Shown: in pieces, positions 1 through 6,984 of the stretch | Layout: every line of letters starts with the position of its first letter | Numbering within the stretch: position 1 is the stretch's first letter | NCBI GenBank assembly: GCA_944327255.1 | Contig: CALVHA010000003.1 | Span: 1 to 64,000, forward strand | DNA length: 64,000 nt | Reading direction: 5' to 3' | Source of the DNA: Candidatus Gastranaerophilales bacterium | Lineage (GTDB): Bacteria > Cyanobacteriota > Vampirovibrionia > Gastranaerophilales > Gastranaerophilaceae | Made by a program: the position numbers and the translations under genes | The notes under the pieces: generated by a model | Databases searched by the model: none | What the model saw: the letters and a program-made list of their open reading frames with translations, nothing else | Told to the model about the DNA's origin: nothing

Positions 1-30
1 AAGATAACTCGTTGCCGACACCTAATTTTC

Positions 31-64
31 AAAGAGGAAATCTTTTTCAAGGTTTCCTCTTTTT
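31..64 (+). terminator. Rho-independent terminator of an upstream gene
   Basis: AAAGAGGAAA and TTTCCTCTTT form a near-perfect stem around a short loop, followed by T residues. It closes a transcript that enters from the left edge of the window. The T-run is on the + strand side. Confidence 0.7.
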
Positions 65-69
65 GCGTT

Positions 70-270
70 TTGTTGTATTTATTTAAATACTCTCTACATT
101 TTATAAAGAAATGTTACGTAGAGAAAGAAATACTAAGATACGTAAATAGCCAGACGGGTAAAAAAGTTATAAATAAGCTATCAGGTATATTAGACAAAAA
201 CTATGATTATACAAGGGATACAGAAAAAGAGTGTATAAATCGGCTGAAATTTGTAACAAATTATAACTGA
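70..270 (+). CDS. Doubtful open frame, 66 aa
   Basis: The frame opens with TTG directly behind the terminator and has no ribosome binding site. The product is lysine- and asparagine-rich and has no recognisable domain. It is probably non-coding leader sequence for the LuxR-type genes. Nothing else is visible in the first 360 bases. Confidence 0.12.
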   Translation: MLYLFKYSLHFIKKCYVEKEILRYVNSQTGKKVINKLSGILDKNYDYTRDTEKECINRLKFVTNYN

Positions 271-294
271 CGGAATTATTATTAATTCATTTAC

Positions 295-322
295 TTTTCA
301 AATAGAAAATTCGTAAGATAAT
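295..322 (+). promoter_or_regulatory. Weak candidate promoter for the LuxR-type pair
   Basis: TTTTCA, a 16-nt spacer and GATAAT lie 40 nt before the start at 362. The match to the housekeeping consensus is only moderate, and placement is by eye. Confidence 0.25.
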
Positions 323-361
323 AGTATGGAAGGAGGAAAAAGGTTTAAAGGAGGAATCGGA

Positions 362-571
362 ATGAGTGCAAAGAAGTATACATTAAACAAGCAAGAGAAG
401 GCAATAATGCGATTAGTAGCACAGGGAATGGACAATAAACAAATCGCAAAAGAACTTTATGTAAGTCACCATACCGTAAAATCGCATATTGCTATAATCC
501 TTAAAAAGCTAAACGCAACAAACAGAACTCATGCCACATACTTATCTCTGAAATTCAGGCTAATCCGATAG
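362..571 (+). CDS. Stand-alone LuxR/GerE helix-turn-helix protein
   Basis: The 69-residue product is almost entirely a GerE-type DNA-binding domain. It shows the usual order: an acidic/basic first helix with QEKAIMRLVAQG, the turn NKQIAKELYVS, the recognition helix HHTVKSHI and the dimer helix LKKLNATNRTHA. It has no receiver or ligand-binding domain. The start at 362 is chosen because AAAGGAGG lies 8-9 nt upstream; an earlier in-frame ATG at 326 would add 12 residues but puts that site inside the gene. The next gene, 29 nt downstream, is a paralogue. It probably regulates transcription, but the targets are not visible. Confidence 0.85.
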   Translation: MSAKKYTLNKQEKAIMRLVAQGMDNKQIAKELYVSHHTVKSHIAIILKKLNATNRTHATYLSLKFRLIR

Positions 572-600
572 TATATGTGCAATATGAAAGGGAATAATAA

Positions 601-804
601 ATGCGAAAATATTCTATAACTGACACCGAAACAAAAATATTACAATTGATTGCCTTAGGCTTAAATAATCAAACCATAGCGGAAAAATTGTATATGAGTC
701 CTCATACAGTTAAAGCTCATATCGCAAAACTTTTGAAAACATTAAACGCCACAAATAGGACTCACATAACTTATATTGCATATAAAGCTAAAATTATCGA
801 ATAA
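601..804 (+). CDS. Second stand-alone LuxR/GerE helix-turn-helix protein
   Basis: The product has 67 residues and is a paralogue of the gene at 362-571. It shares NQTIAEKLYMS, PHTVKAHI and LKTLNATNRTHIT at the same positions. Again only the DNA-binding domain is present. The AAAGGGA ahead of the ATG is a modest ribosome site. The tandem pair looks like a duplication. The gene ends 15 nt before the -35 box of the perR-like gene. Confidence 0.85.
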   Translation: MRKYSITDTETKILQLIALGLNNQTIAEKLYMSPHTVKAHIAKLLKTLNATNRTHITYIAYKAKIIE

Positions 805-818
805 AAAGCCTTAAATAC

Positions 819-847
819 TTGACAACTGAGAAGATTATCTATAAAAT
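819..847 (+). promoter_or_regulatory. Consensus sigma-70-type promoter of the perR-rubredoxin gene
   Basis: TTGACA (819-824), exactly 17 nt, and TAAAAT (842-847) form one of the best housekeeping-type promoters in the window. Transcription would begin near 854, inside the palindrome at 847-861, so a bound repressor would block it. Confidence 0.8.
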
Positions 848-861
848 GATAATTGTTATCA
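847..861 (+). promoter_or_regulatory. Fur/PerR-type operator
   Basis: TGATAATTGTTATCA is a perfect TGATAA/TTATCA inverted repeat with a 3-nt centre. It differs at one base from the 7-1-7 Fur-family box TGATAATNATTATCA. It overlaps the end of the -10 box and the predicted start site of a gene encoding a Fur-family protein, so autoregulation is the simplest reading. Confidence 0.75.
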
Positions 862-875
862 ATTATGAGGTCTAA

Positions 876-1397
876 ATGAATTATTCAAAGCAGCGTGAAG
901 TTATATTAGATGCGTTAAAAAACAATGTAGTTCATCCAACTGCGGAGTATCTTTATTCTGCTTTAAAAGAGGAGCATGGTTCAATAAGTTTAGCGACCTT
1001 ATACAGAAATCTCAATCTTTTGGCGGCCAAGGGAATTATAAAAAAGATTGACGGACTTGAATCATCCTCACATTTTGACCATAACGTGCATGAACATTAT
1101 CATTTTATGTGTGATAAATGTAAAAAAATATATGATGTCAGTTCTGATGTTGCTCCATATCTTGCCCAAAAAGCAGGAGAGGAGTTAGGAGCAGATATTA
1201 CTAATTGTGATATTATTTTTCACGGTATTTGCCGTGAATGCAAAGTAAAGGAGAAAGTTATGGACAAATACGTATGCACTGTATGTAATTACATCTATGA
1301 CCCGGCTGAAAATGACGGTGTTAAATTTGAAGATTTACCTGAGGATTATGTTTGCCCTATCTGCGGAGTCGGCAAAGATTTATTTGAAAAGGAATAG
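876..1397 (+). CDS. PerR-like Fur-family regulator fused to rubredoxin
   Basis: Residues 1-125 are a complete Fur-family repressor: winged helix with [11 protein letters not shown], a metal-binding stretch [12 protein letters not shown], and the structural zinc pairs CDKC and CREC. Residues 129-173 are a complete rubredoxin with CTVC and CPIC iron-ligand pairs. In known relatives these are separate proteins. The Fur part ends where PerR normally ends, just after the second CxxC. A + promoter with a Fur-type box precedes the gene, and rubrerythrin follows. The likely role is a peroxide- or oxygen-responsive repressor of this block; whether the rubredoxin senses redox state or donates electrons is open. 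An internal ribosome site may also give free rubredoxin (see 1260-1397). Confidence 0.9.
   Translation: MNYSKQREVILDALKNNVVHPTAEYLYSALKEEHGSISLATLYRNLNLLAAKGIIKKIDGLESSSHFDHNVHEHYHFMCDKCKKIYDVSSDVAPYLAQKAGEELGADITNCDIIFHGICRECKVKEKVMDKYVCTVCNYIYDPAENDGVKFEDLPEDYVCPICGVGKDLFEKE
1260..1397 (+). CDS. Possible nested, separately translated rubredoxin
   Basis: Inside the fusion gene, AAAGGAG (1247-1253) sits 6 nt before an in-frame ATG at 1260. Starting there gives a 45-residue protein that begins MDKYVCTVC, as normal free rubredoxins do, and contains both CxxC pairs. The site and spacing equal those of true gene starts in this genome. In the +1 frame a TAA overlaps the AAAGGAG, so a one-base change would separate the two genes. 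A dual product is therefore plausible but unproven. Confidence 0.5.
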   Translation: MDKYVCTVCNYIYDPAENDGVKFEDLPEDYVCPICGVGKDLFEKE

Positions 1398-1410
1398 AAG
1401 GATATTATTT

Positions 1411-1440
1411 GGCTGAAGGAATATCTACTTCAGCCTTTTT
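1411..1440 (+). terminator. Terminator or attenuator between the perR-like gene and rubrerythrin
   Basis: GGCTGAAG (1411-1418) pairs perfectly with CTTCAGCC (1428-1435), followed by five T. Rubrerythrin starts only 20 nt later and no promoter fits in that gap, so partial read-through is likely. Confidence 0.8.
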
Positions 1441-1460
1441 GAAATGAAAAGGAGAACTAT

Positions 1461-2003
1461 ATGGCAGAATTAAGAGGCTCTAAAACTGAAAAAAATTTAA
1501 TGACAGCTTTTGCTGGAGAATCTGAAGCCAGAAATAAATATACTTATTATGCTTCTCAGGCTAAGAAAGAAGGTTTTGTTCAAATTAGCAGGATTTTTGA
1601 AGAAACAGCTAATAACGAAAAAGAACATGCAAAAATATGGTTTAAGTACTTGCATGATGGGAAAATTCCTGAAACTATTAAGAATTTGGAAGACGCAGCA
1701 AACGGTGAAAATTATGAATGGACAGATATGTATGCCGGATTTGCAAAGGACGCAGAAGAGGAAGGTTTTGAAGAGCTCGCTGCCTTATTTAGACTTGTTG
1801 GTAATATAGAAAAAGAACACGAAGAAAGATATAGAAAATTACTCCAAAATCTTAAGGACAATAAGGTTTTTGTGAAAGATGAAGAGGTAATTTGGGAATG
1901 CGGAAATTGCGGACATGTTTTTAAAGGGGAAAATGCTCCTATGCTTTGTCCAGTTTGTAAACACCCGCAGGCTTATTTCTTTGTAAAGTCTAAAAATTAT
2001 TAA
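1461..2003 (+). CDS. rbr: Rubrerythrin
   Basis: The 180-residue protein has the classic layout. An N-terminal ferritin-like di-iron four-helix bundle carries the carboxylate/His motifs [20 protein letters not shown] and [14 protein letters not shown]-terminal rubredoxin-like domain carries CGNC and CPVC. Rubrerythrin reduces hydrogen peroxide in the cytoplasm of anaerobes, taking electrons from rubredoxin. The gene follows the PerR-like/rubredoxin fusion behind a stem-loop and has a strong AAAGGAG site. A terminator closes it at 2011. Confidence 0.95.
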   Translation: MAELRGSKTEKNLMTAFAGESEARNKYTYYASQAKKEGFVQISRIFEETANNEKEHAKIWFKYLHDGKIPETIKNLEDAANGENYEWTDMYAGFAKDAEEEGFEELAALFRLVGNIEKEHEERYRKLLQNLKDNKVFVKDEEVIWECGNCGHVFKGENAPMLCPVCKHPQAYFFVKSKNY

Positions 2004-2010
2004 ATTTATT

Positions 2011-2040
2011 AATCGGGAGCTAATCCCTCCCGATTTTATT
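2011..2040 (+). terminator. Rho-independent terminator of rubrerythrin
   Basis: AATCGGGAG (2011-2019) and CTCCCGATT (2027-2035) are perfect complements, with a 7-nt loop and a following T-rich tract. Confidence 0.85.
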
Positions 2041-2114
2041 GTTTGTGTTAATTTTTATAAAAGTCTTTTCATAATATTTTTATGTTATATAATTGTAAAG
2101 TAGGGAGATGTATA

Positions 2115-3299
2115 ATGAAGTTTAAAGAAGTAAAAAATAATATATATTATTGCGGTTTAAATGACTGCGAAAGAAAAATTTTTGATGAATTAATACCATT
2201 GGAACACGGCACAAGTTATAATTCTTATCTTATTGCCGGCAGTGAAAAAACGGCTATTATAGATACTATGTATCCGCCTAAGACAGATATTTATCTGAAA
2301 AATTTAGACGAAAATAATGTTACCAAAGTTGATTATATTATTGCAAATCATGGGGAACAAGATCACTCAGGATCTATACCTGCATTATTGAAAAAATATC
2401 CTGATGCTGTTGTTTTAACTAATGCAAAATGTAAAGAAAATATTAAAGAAATGCTCCTTGTTCCAGATGAGAAAATTCGTGTTATAAGCGATCAGGAAGA
2501 AATATCTTTGGGTGATAAAACATTGAAATTTATCCTTGCTCCAGGAGTACACTGGCCTGATACTATGTTCACTTATATTATTGAAGATAATGTTATTTGT
2601 ACTTGTGACTTTTTAGGGGCTCATTATACTTTTGAAGATATTTTTGCAAATGATTCTAAGGAGTTAGAACATAGTGCAAAGCGTTATTATGCAGAAATTA
2701 TGATGCCGTTCAGAATTTTATGTAAGAAATATACAAAACTTATCAGAGATTTAAATCCTGATATGATTTTGCCTAGCCACGGTCCAGTTTATAAAAATCC
2801 ATCGTTTATTTTGGATCTTTATGCAGATTGGTCTGCCGATGAGGGGAAAAATCTGGTATTAATGCCTTATGTTTCTATGTATGGAAGCACAGAAGAAATG
2901 ATAGATTATCTTGTTGAAAAACTTGAGGCTAAAGGGATTAAAACCGAAAAATTTGATATTGTTACAGGAGATCTTGGTGATTTAGCGATGGGACTTGTTG
3001 ATGCTACCACTATTGTTTTGGGCAGTTCCATGGTGCTTTCAGGTCCTCACCCTATGGCCTTTAACATCGCTTACCTTGCAAATATTTTAAAACCTAAAGC
3101 TAAATGCGCTACTTTTGTTGGTTCTTACGGATGGGGCGGAAACCTTTTTGGGAAACTAGGTGAACTATTGTCTGGACTAAAACTTGACATTATTGAACCT
3201 TTACTGGTTAAAGGGAAGCCTAAAAAAGAAGATTATGACAAATTAGATGAAATAGTTGAAAAAATATATGAAAAACATAAATCATTAAATTTATTATAG
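2115..3299 (+). CDS. Flavodiiron protein (A-type flavoprotein)
   Basis: The product has about 394 residues. The N-terminal half is a metallo-beta-lactamase-like di-iron domain with HGEQDHSG (H-x-E-x-D-H ligands), a later HWPDTM and PSHGPVY. The C-terminal third is a flavodoxin domain starting VLMPYVSMYGSTEEM. Class A flavodiiron proteins reduce oxygen or nitric oxide in the cytoplasm, commonly with electrons from rubredoxin, which fits the neighbours. The start at 2115 follows GGGAG at a good distance; an ATG at 2082 lies before a TATAAT at 2088-2093 that is probably this gene's -10 box. It forms its own transcription unit after a terminator. Confidence 0.93.
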   Translation: MKFKEVKNNIYYCGLNDCERKIFDELIPLEHGTSYNSYLIAGSEKTAIIDTMYPPKTDIYLKNLDENNVTKVDYIIANHGEQDHSGSIPALLKKYPDAVVLTNAKCKENIKEMLLVPDEKIRVISDQEEISLGDKTLKFILAPGVHWPDTMFTYIIEDNVICTCDFLGAHYTFEDIFANDSKELEHSAKRYYAEIMMPFRILCKKYTKLIRDLNPDMILPSHGPVYKNPSFILDLYADWSADEGKNLVLMPYVSMYGSTEEMIDYLVEKLEAKGIKTEKFDIVTGDLGDLAMGLVDATTIVLGSSMVLSGPHPMAFNIAYLANILKPKAKCATFVGSYGWGGNLFGKLGELLSGLKLDIIEPLLVKGKPKKEDYDKLDEIVEKIYEKHKSLNLL

Positions 3300-3318
3300 C
3301 TATGGATAGGGGGAGAAA

Positions 3319-3564
3319 ATGATTAATAGGCTTGTTCCTGCAAGCATAGGATTAAAATTCTGTGCAAATGACAAATTGGCTCCTGGTGAAATCTCAAGAG
3401 TTAAGAAAAACGAAAATGATACGACTGAGAATTTGGTCAGAAGTCCAAAGAAAGATACATTTACTGCAAATGCTAACGATTCTAAATCAAACCAAAGTGT
3501 TGCAGAGTTACCCCATAATAAAATCAATTTTAAAAGAATATTTGAAAAAAAAGGAAACGCTTAA
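3319..3564 (+). CDS. Small hypothetical protein, 81 aa
   Basis: No domain is recognised. The product is polar, lysine- and asparagine-rich, and probably disordered except near the N-terminus. A strong ribosome site (GGGGGAG) precedes the ATG 20 nt after the flavodiiron gene, so co-transcription is likely. The stop codon lies within the loop of the terminator, so translation and termination are tightly packed. Confidence 0.55.
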   Translation: MINRLVPASIGLKFCANDKLAPGEISRVKKNENDTTENLVRSPKKDTFTANANDSKSNQSVAELPHNKINFKRIFEKKGNA

Positions 3565-3577
3565 GCGTTTCCTTTTT
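3549..3577. terminator. Bidirectional terminator
   Basis: AAGGAAACGC and GCGTTTCCTT form a perfect 10-bp stem with TTAA between them, flanked by A on the left and T on the right. It can serve both the + unit ending at 3564 and the convergent - operon ending at 3597. Confidence 0.85.
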
Positions 3578-3596
3578 GTAATATCCAAATAAGTAT

Positions 3597-4130
3597 TTAA
3601 TAATCACTGTTTTGAGCATAATCTTCATCATCTTTCATCGCAGAAAGGTCATCTTTATAGACAGCATCAAAATCATCAGGCATTAATTCAGGTTCAGGCC
3701 AAATTGTATCACTGTCAAATCTGCAAGCGTGAAGATTATAGGAGCTTGTTAAATCCGAATTACTTAAATTTGTCTCAGAAAAAATACACCCGGCAAGATC
3801 CGCATCCGTAAAATTGCAATATGTCATTTCCGCATAGCTACAATCTGCACCGTTTAATAAGCTTTCAGAAAAGTCACTTTCAATAATTTTTGCTCGTGTA
3901 AAGTCTACTGATGTTAAATCTGCACCGTTAAAGTTTACTAATGATATATTACAATCGGCAAATGAGCTTGAATTTAAGTCAACATTTGAAAAGTCAATTT
4001 CATTAAAGCTCATTGCAGAAAAATCAACTTCGCTCAAGTCAACTTCTTCCTGCTCAAGTTTCCATTCATTAAATTTTTCAGGATGTCTGTTTAATAATTC
4101 AACTAATTCTTCTTTAGTATAATCTATCAT
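3597..4130 (-). CDS. Pentapeptide-repeat protein
   Basis: Residues 35-150 are built of five-residue repeats of the A(D/N)LXX or xxFxx type, visible as DFSNVDLNSSSFADCNISL and NGADLTSVDFTRA. Such repeats fold into a right-handed quadrilateral beta-helix. The ends are acidic and lack repeats. No signal peptide is seen, so it is probably cytoplasmic. It is the last gene of a five-gene - strand operon with two response regulators, 23 nt after the previous gene, with an AAGGAG site. Its function is unknown; a protein-interaction or output role for the signalling operon is inference. Confidence 0.85.
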   Translation of the reverse strand: MIDYTKEELVELLNRHPEKFNEWKLEQEEVDLSEVDFSAMSFNEIDFSNVDLNSSSFADCNISLVNFNGADLTSVDFTRAKIIESDFSESLLNGADCSYAEMTYCNFTDADLAGCIFSETNLSNSDLTSSYNLHACRFDSDTIWPEPELMPDDFDAVYKDDLSAMKDDEDYAQNSDY

Positions 4131-4153
4131 TTATAATTTCTCCTTGTATAATT

Positions 4154-4777
4154 TTAATTTATTAAGCTTGTTTCCAACGCCAATAATACTGCCTGAGTTC
4201 TATTAGCCACTTTTAGTTTTTTAAATATACTATTTAAATGAGTTTTTACTGTTACTTCTCTTAATACAAGTTCTTCTGCAATTTCTTTATTATTGGCTCC
4301 CTTTGCGGCTAATGCAAGAACTTCTTTTTCTCTTGCTGTCAGGGGGGTGGTCATATTTTTATTTTCAAAATTGTTTGTAACATATGACTTTTTTTGTTGC
4401 TGCCAGCTTGAGCGTCTTAAAACAGCCTCCATACGAGCTAACAGATTTGGTAAAATAAAAGGTTTTACTATATAATCATCTGCTCCGTTTTTTAGACCAG
4501 ATACCATTTTTTGTTCTTCACTTATTGCTGTAATTATTATAACAGGAATATAATTAGTTTTGTAATTTTTTCTGATATTTTTTAATGTTTCCCACCCATT
4601 CATATTAGGCATCATTATATCAAGTAATATTAAGTCAAAATTTTCTTTGGCATTCTCTATAAGCTTTAAAGCTTGAGCACCATCCGTTGCAGTAGTTACT
4701 TTATAACCATAAAACGGCAATGCATCTTTTAAATATTTTGGATTGTCATCTACAAGAAGAATATTTGCTTCTGCCAT
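4154..4777 (-). CDS. Response regulator, receiver plus LuxR-type DNA-binding domain
   Basis: The 207-residue protein has an N-terminal receiver domain with the acidic pair VDD (10-11), phosphoacceptor D53 in LLDIMMPN and the lysine of IVKPF. The C-terminal GerE-type helix-turn-helix (about 140-200) contains TAREKEVLALAAKG and VTVKTHL. It is a transcription factor controlled by phosphorylation. It lies 20 nt after another LuxR-type regulator in the same operon. No histidine kinase gene is present in the window, so the kinase must be elsewhere. Confidence 0.92.
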   Translation of the reverse strand: MAEANILLVDDNPKYLKDALPFYGYKVTTATDGAQALKLIENAKENFDLILLDIMMPNMNGWETLKNIRKNYKTNYIPVIIITAISEEQKMVSGLKNGADDYIVKPFILPNLLARMEAVLRRSSWQQQKKSYVTNNFENKNMTTPLTAREKEVLALAAKGANNKEIAEELVLREVTVKTHLNSIFKKLKVANRTQAVLLALETSLIN

Positions 4778-4797
4778 TAATTTCCCTTTAATGTTTG

Positions 4798-5445
4798 TTA
4801 TACAATCTTATACTTTAATGCTTTCAATGCGGCCTGTAGACGGTCATCTACCTCTAGTTTTTGTAAAATATTTGCAACGTGAGCTTTGGTAGTATTAATA
4901 CTTATAACTAGAATTTGTGCGATTTCCATGTTACTGTATCCTTCAGTCATAAGTTTTAAAATCTGAGATTCTCTTGCTGTAAGATCATATTCTTTACTGT
5001 TATTATCGCTATCTATAACCGGAGAATTTGTTGTTGCTTTTAAGACAATATGTGCGATACTAGGGTCAAACCAAGCCGCTCCGTCAGCTACCGATTGTAC
5101 AACCTGTATTAATCTTTGCGGATTTATTTCTTTTGAGCAATATGCGTTTGCACCAGCTTTCAGACTGTTTAAAACTTCTTTTTCATCATTATGGGAAGTC
5201 AAGATTATAATTTTAACATCCTTGTCAGCGGCTCTGATATGTTTTGTTGCCTCAATACCATTCATAACAGGCAGCCCCAAATCCATAATAACAATATCTA
5301 TATGGTTGTTATTGAAAATTTCGAGTGCAGTTTCGGCAGAATCTGCTTCATATAAAGTTCCTACAAAATCTACACCTTCAAAGGCAGTTTTTAAACCAAA
5401 TCTCGTTAGTTCATGATCTTCTACTATCAGAATGTTTTTGCTCAT
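4798..5445 (-). CDS. NarL-family response regulator
   Basis: The receiver domain shows VED (acidic pocket), phosphoacceptor D55 in IVIMDLGLPV and the conserved SK lysine. It is followed by a GerE-type DNA-binding domain with TARESQILKLMTEGYSN and INTTKAHV. At 215 residues it has the normal NarL/FixJ length. The ATG overlaps the stop of the TPR gene (ATGA), so the two are translationally coupled. It is distinct in sequence from its downstream neighbour, so the pair is not a recent duplication. Confidence 0.92.
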   Translation of the reverse strand: MSKNILIVEDHELTRFGLKTAFEGVDFVGTLYEADSAETALEIFNNNHIDIVIMDLGLPVMNGIEATKHIRAADKDVKIIILTSHNDEKEVLNSLKAGANAYCSKEINPQRLIQVVQSVADGAAWFDPSIAHIVLKATTNSPVIDSDNNSKEYDLTARESQILKLMTEGYSNMEIAQILVISINTTKAHVANILQKLEVDDRLQAALKALKYKIV

Positions 5446-6977
5446 ATACCCAGTTCCTTTTTAACAAGTTCATTTTCAGGATTTATTAAAAGGCTTTTGT
5501 TAAAATAATATTTGGCATCTTGAGTTTGCCCTTTTGCCTTGCAGAGTAATCCTTGATAATAATAATATCTAAAATCATTTTCGTCAATATATTTTACAAT
5601 AGCTAAGTATTTTCTTGCATCATTTAATTTCCCCTTATTAAGGGCATTCCTTGTAAGTCCGACCCAAGCATCAATAAATCCGATATTAATAGATACGGCT
5701 TTTTTTAAGTATTCATATTCTCTATTACTATCCTGAAGCGCAACGTTATAATATACTAATGCACAATCAGAATGTTCTTTTAGGATCTTTGTATTTATCT
5801 CCTTTGCCTTTTTATTCTCACCCATTGCAGAGTATGTCATTGCCACCCATGCAGAAGGAAGTGTTTCTGTCTTTGATTCTGCATCTTTAAAGTATCGTAA
5901 TGCCTCTTTATATTCTTTGTTATGATATTTTATTTTACCCATAACCATTAAGGCTTGCGAATTTTTTCCTCCAAGTTTTAATGATTTATCGGCAAAGTTT
6001 TCTGCTTTTTCATATTCTTTTTGGTCAAAGTAAACTTGAGCAAGCAATGCATATACGTCTCTGTTTATATTCTTTTTAGAAGAGATTGCACTTTGGAGAG
6101 TTCTTGCAGCTTTTGTGAGTTCTCCCTGATAGTAATAATAATAACCAAGATGATATTTTCTTAAGGTATCATTTTTTGCAGTTTTATACAAAGTATATTG
6201 TTCCAGCGTATTAATTTTATTTATATAAGCTTTAGTATACAGTTTATTTGCTTTAAGCTCAGAGAGGAGTTTTAGAGCATTTTTAGGCTTATTACCCTGT
6301 AGAATTATTTCAATCTTTAATTTTTCATAGTTTAAATTTTGCGGATTAGTTTTTATTGCATTATTAACATATATCTCAGCAGTATTTAAATCTCCGCCTT
6401 TCAATGATCCCAAAGCGACAAGGTAATTTGCATAATCAGATTTTTGCAATAAATCAGTATTTTTAATTAATTCTGAAGTTGCTTCTTTAACCTGTGCATT
6501 ATACATTATATTTGAATAAATTTCGGCAAGATATATTTCATCTTCTGCACTAAGCATATTTTTAGGGAAATAGAATTTTTTTATATCTTCTCCTTGTACA
6601 AATGCAATATCTTTATCCGAAGTTTTTTCTAATGCATCAAGACTTAATCTGAAAAAACCAATCTCCGCCATTTCATCCGCCATTTTTAAGTAAGCGTAAT
6701 CATTTGGGACAATTGTTTGAATTAATATTTTAAAATCCATATAAGCCGATTTCACATTACATTGCATAAAACGCTGCATTGCAATCGCATAATGATTATG
6801 AATATCATTTTGAGTTAATTTGGCTTTCTTAGGAATAAGGATCTCATCTATATTATTTTGCATAGGAACAGAAGCAGGATCTACCGGCGTCAGATTTTCC
6901 AGCATAGATGCTCCAACGGGGCAGCAGGCTAATAAAGTTAGTATGCTTATGTATATAATCCTGTTTTTTAAAATCAT
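5442..6977 (-). CDS. Exported tetratricopeptide-repeat protein
   Basis: The 511-residue product starts with a signal peptide (hydrophobic ISILTLLACCPVGAS). The remainder is helical, with many TPR units such as ALLAQVYFDQKEYEKAENFA and YYYYQGLLCKAKGQTQDAK. It probably sits in the periplasm and acts as a protein-binding scaffold. It is placed between a GAF/HD-GYP protein (7 nt away) and a response regulator (4-nt overlap), which suggests a role in that signalling unit, but no partner is proven. A cysteine pair in the signal region could also be a lipid attachment site, though the lipobox is not classical. Confidence 0.82.
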   Translation of the reverse strand: MILKNRIIYISILTLLACCPVGASMLENLTPVDPASVPMQNNIDEILIPKKAKLTQNDIHNHYAIAMQRFMQCNVKSAYMDFKILIQTIVPNDYAYLKMADEMAEIGFFRLSLDALEKTSDKDIAFVQGEDIKKFYFPKNMLSAEDEIYLAEIYSNIMYNAQVKEATSELIKNTDLLQKSDYANYLVALGSLKGGDLNTAEIYVNNAIKTNPQNLNYEKLKIEIILQGNKPKNALKLLSELKANKLYTKAYINKINTLEQYTLYKTAKNDTLRKYHLGYYYYYQGELTKAARTLQSAISSKKNINRDVYALLAQVYFDQKEYEKAENFADKSLKLGGKNSQALMVMGKIKYHNKEYKEALRYFKDAESKTETLPSAWVAMTYSAMGENKKAKEINTKILKEHSDCALVYYNVALQDSNREYEYLKKAVSINIGFIDAWVGLTRNALNKGKLNDARKYLAIVKYIDENDFRYYYYQGLLCKAKGQTQDAKYYFNKSLLINPENELVKKELGI

Positions 6978-6984
6978 CTATATT

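Noticed and set aside
70..270. 66-codon open frame at the left edge
   Set aside because: TTG start, no ribosome site and no recognisable protein features; kept only as a doubtful entry.
1510..1809. 99-codon overlapping frame inside rubrerythrin
   Set aside because: A shadow frame with no ribosome site; the rubrerythrin frame explains the region fully.
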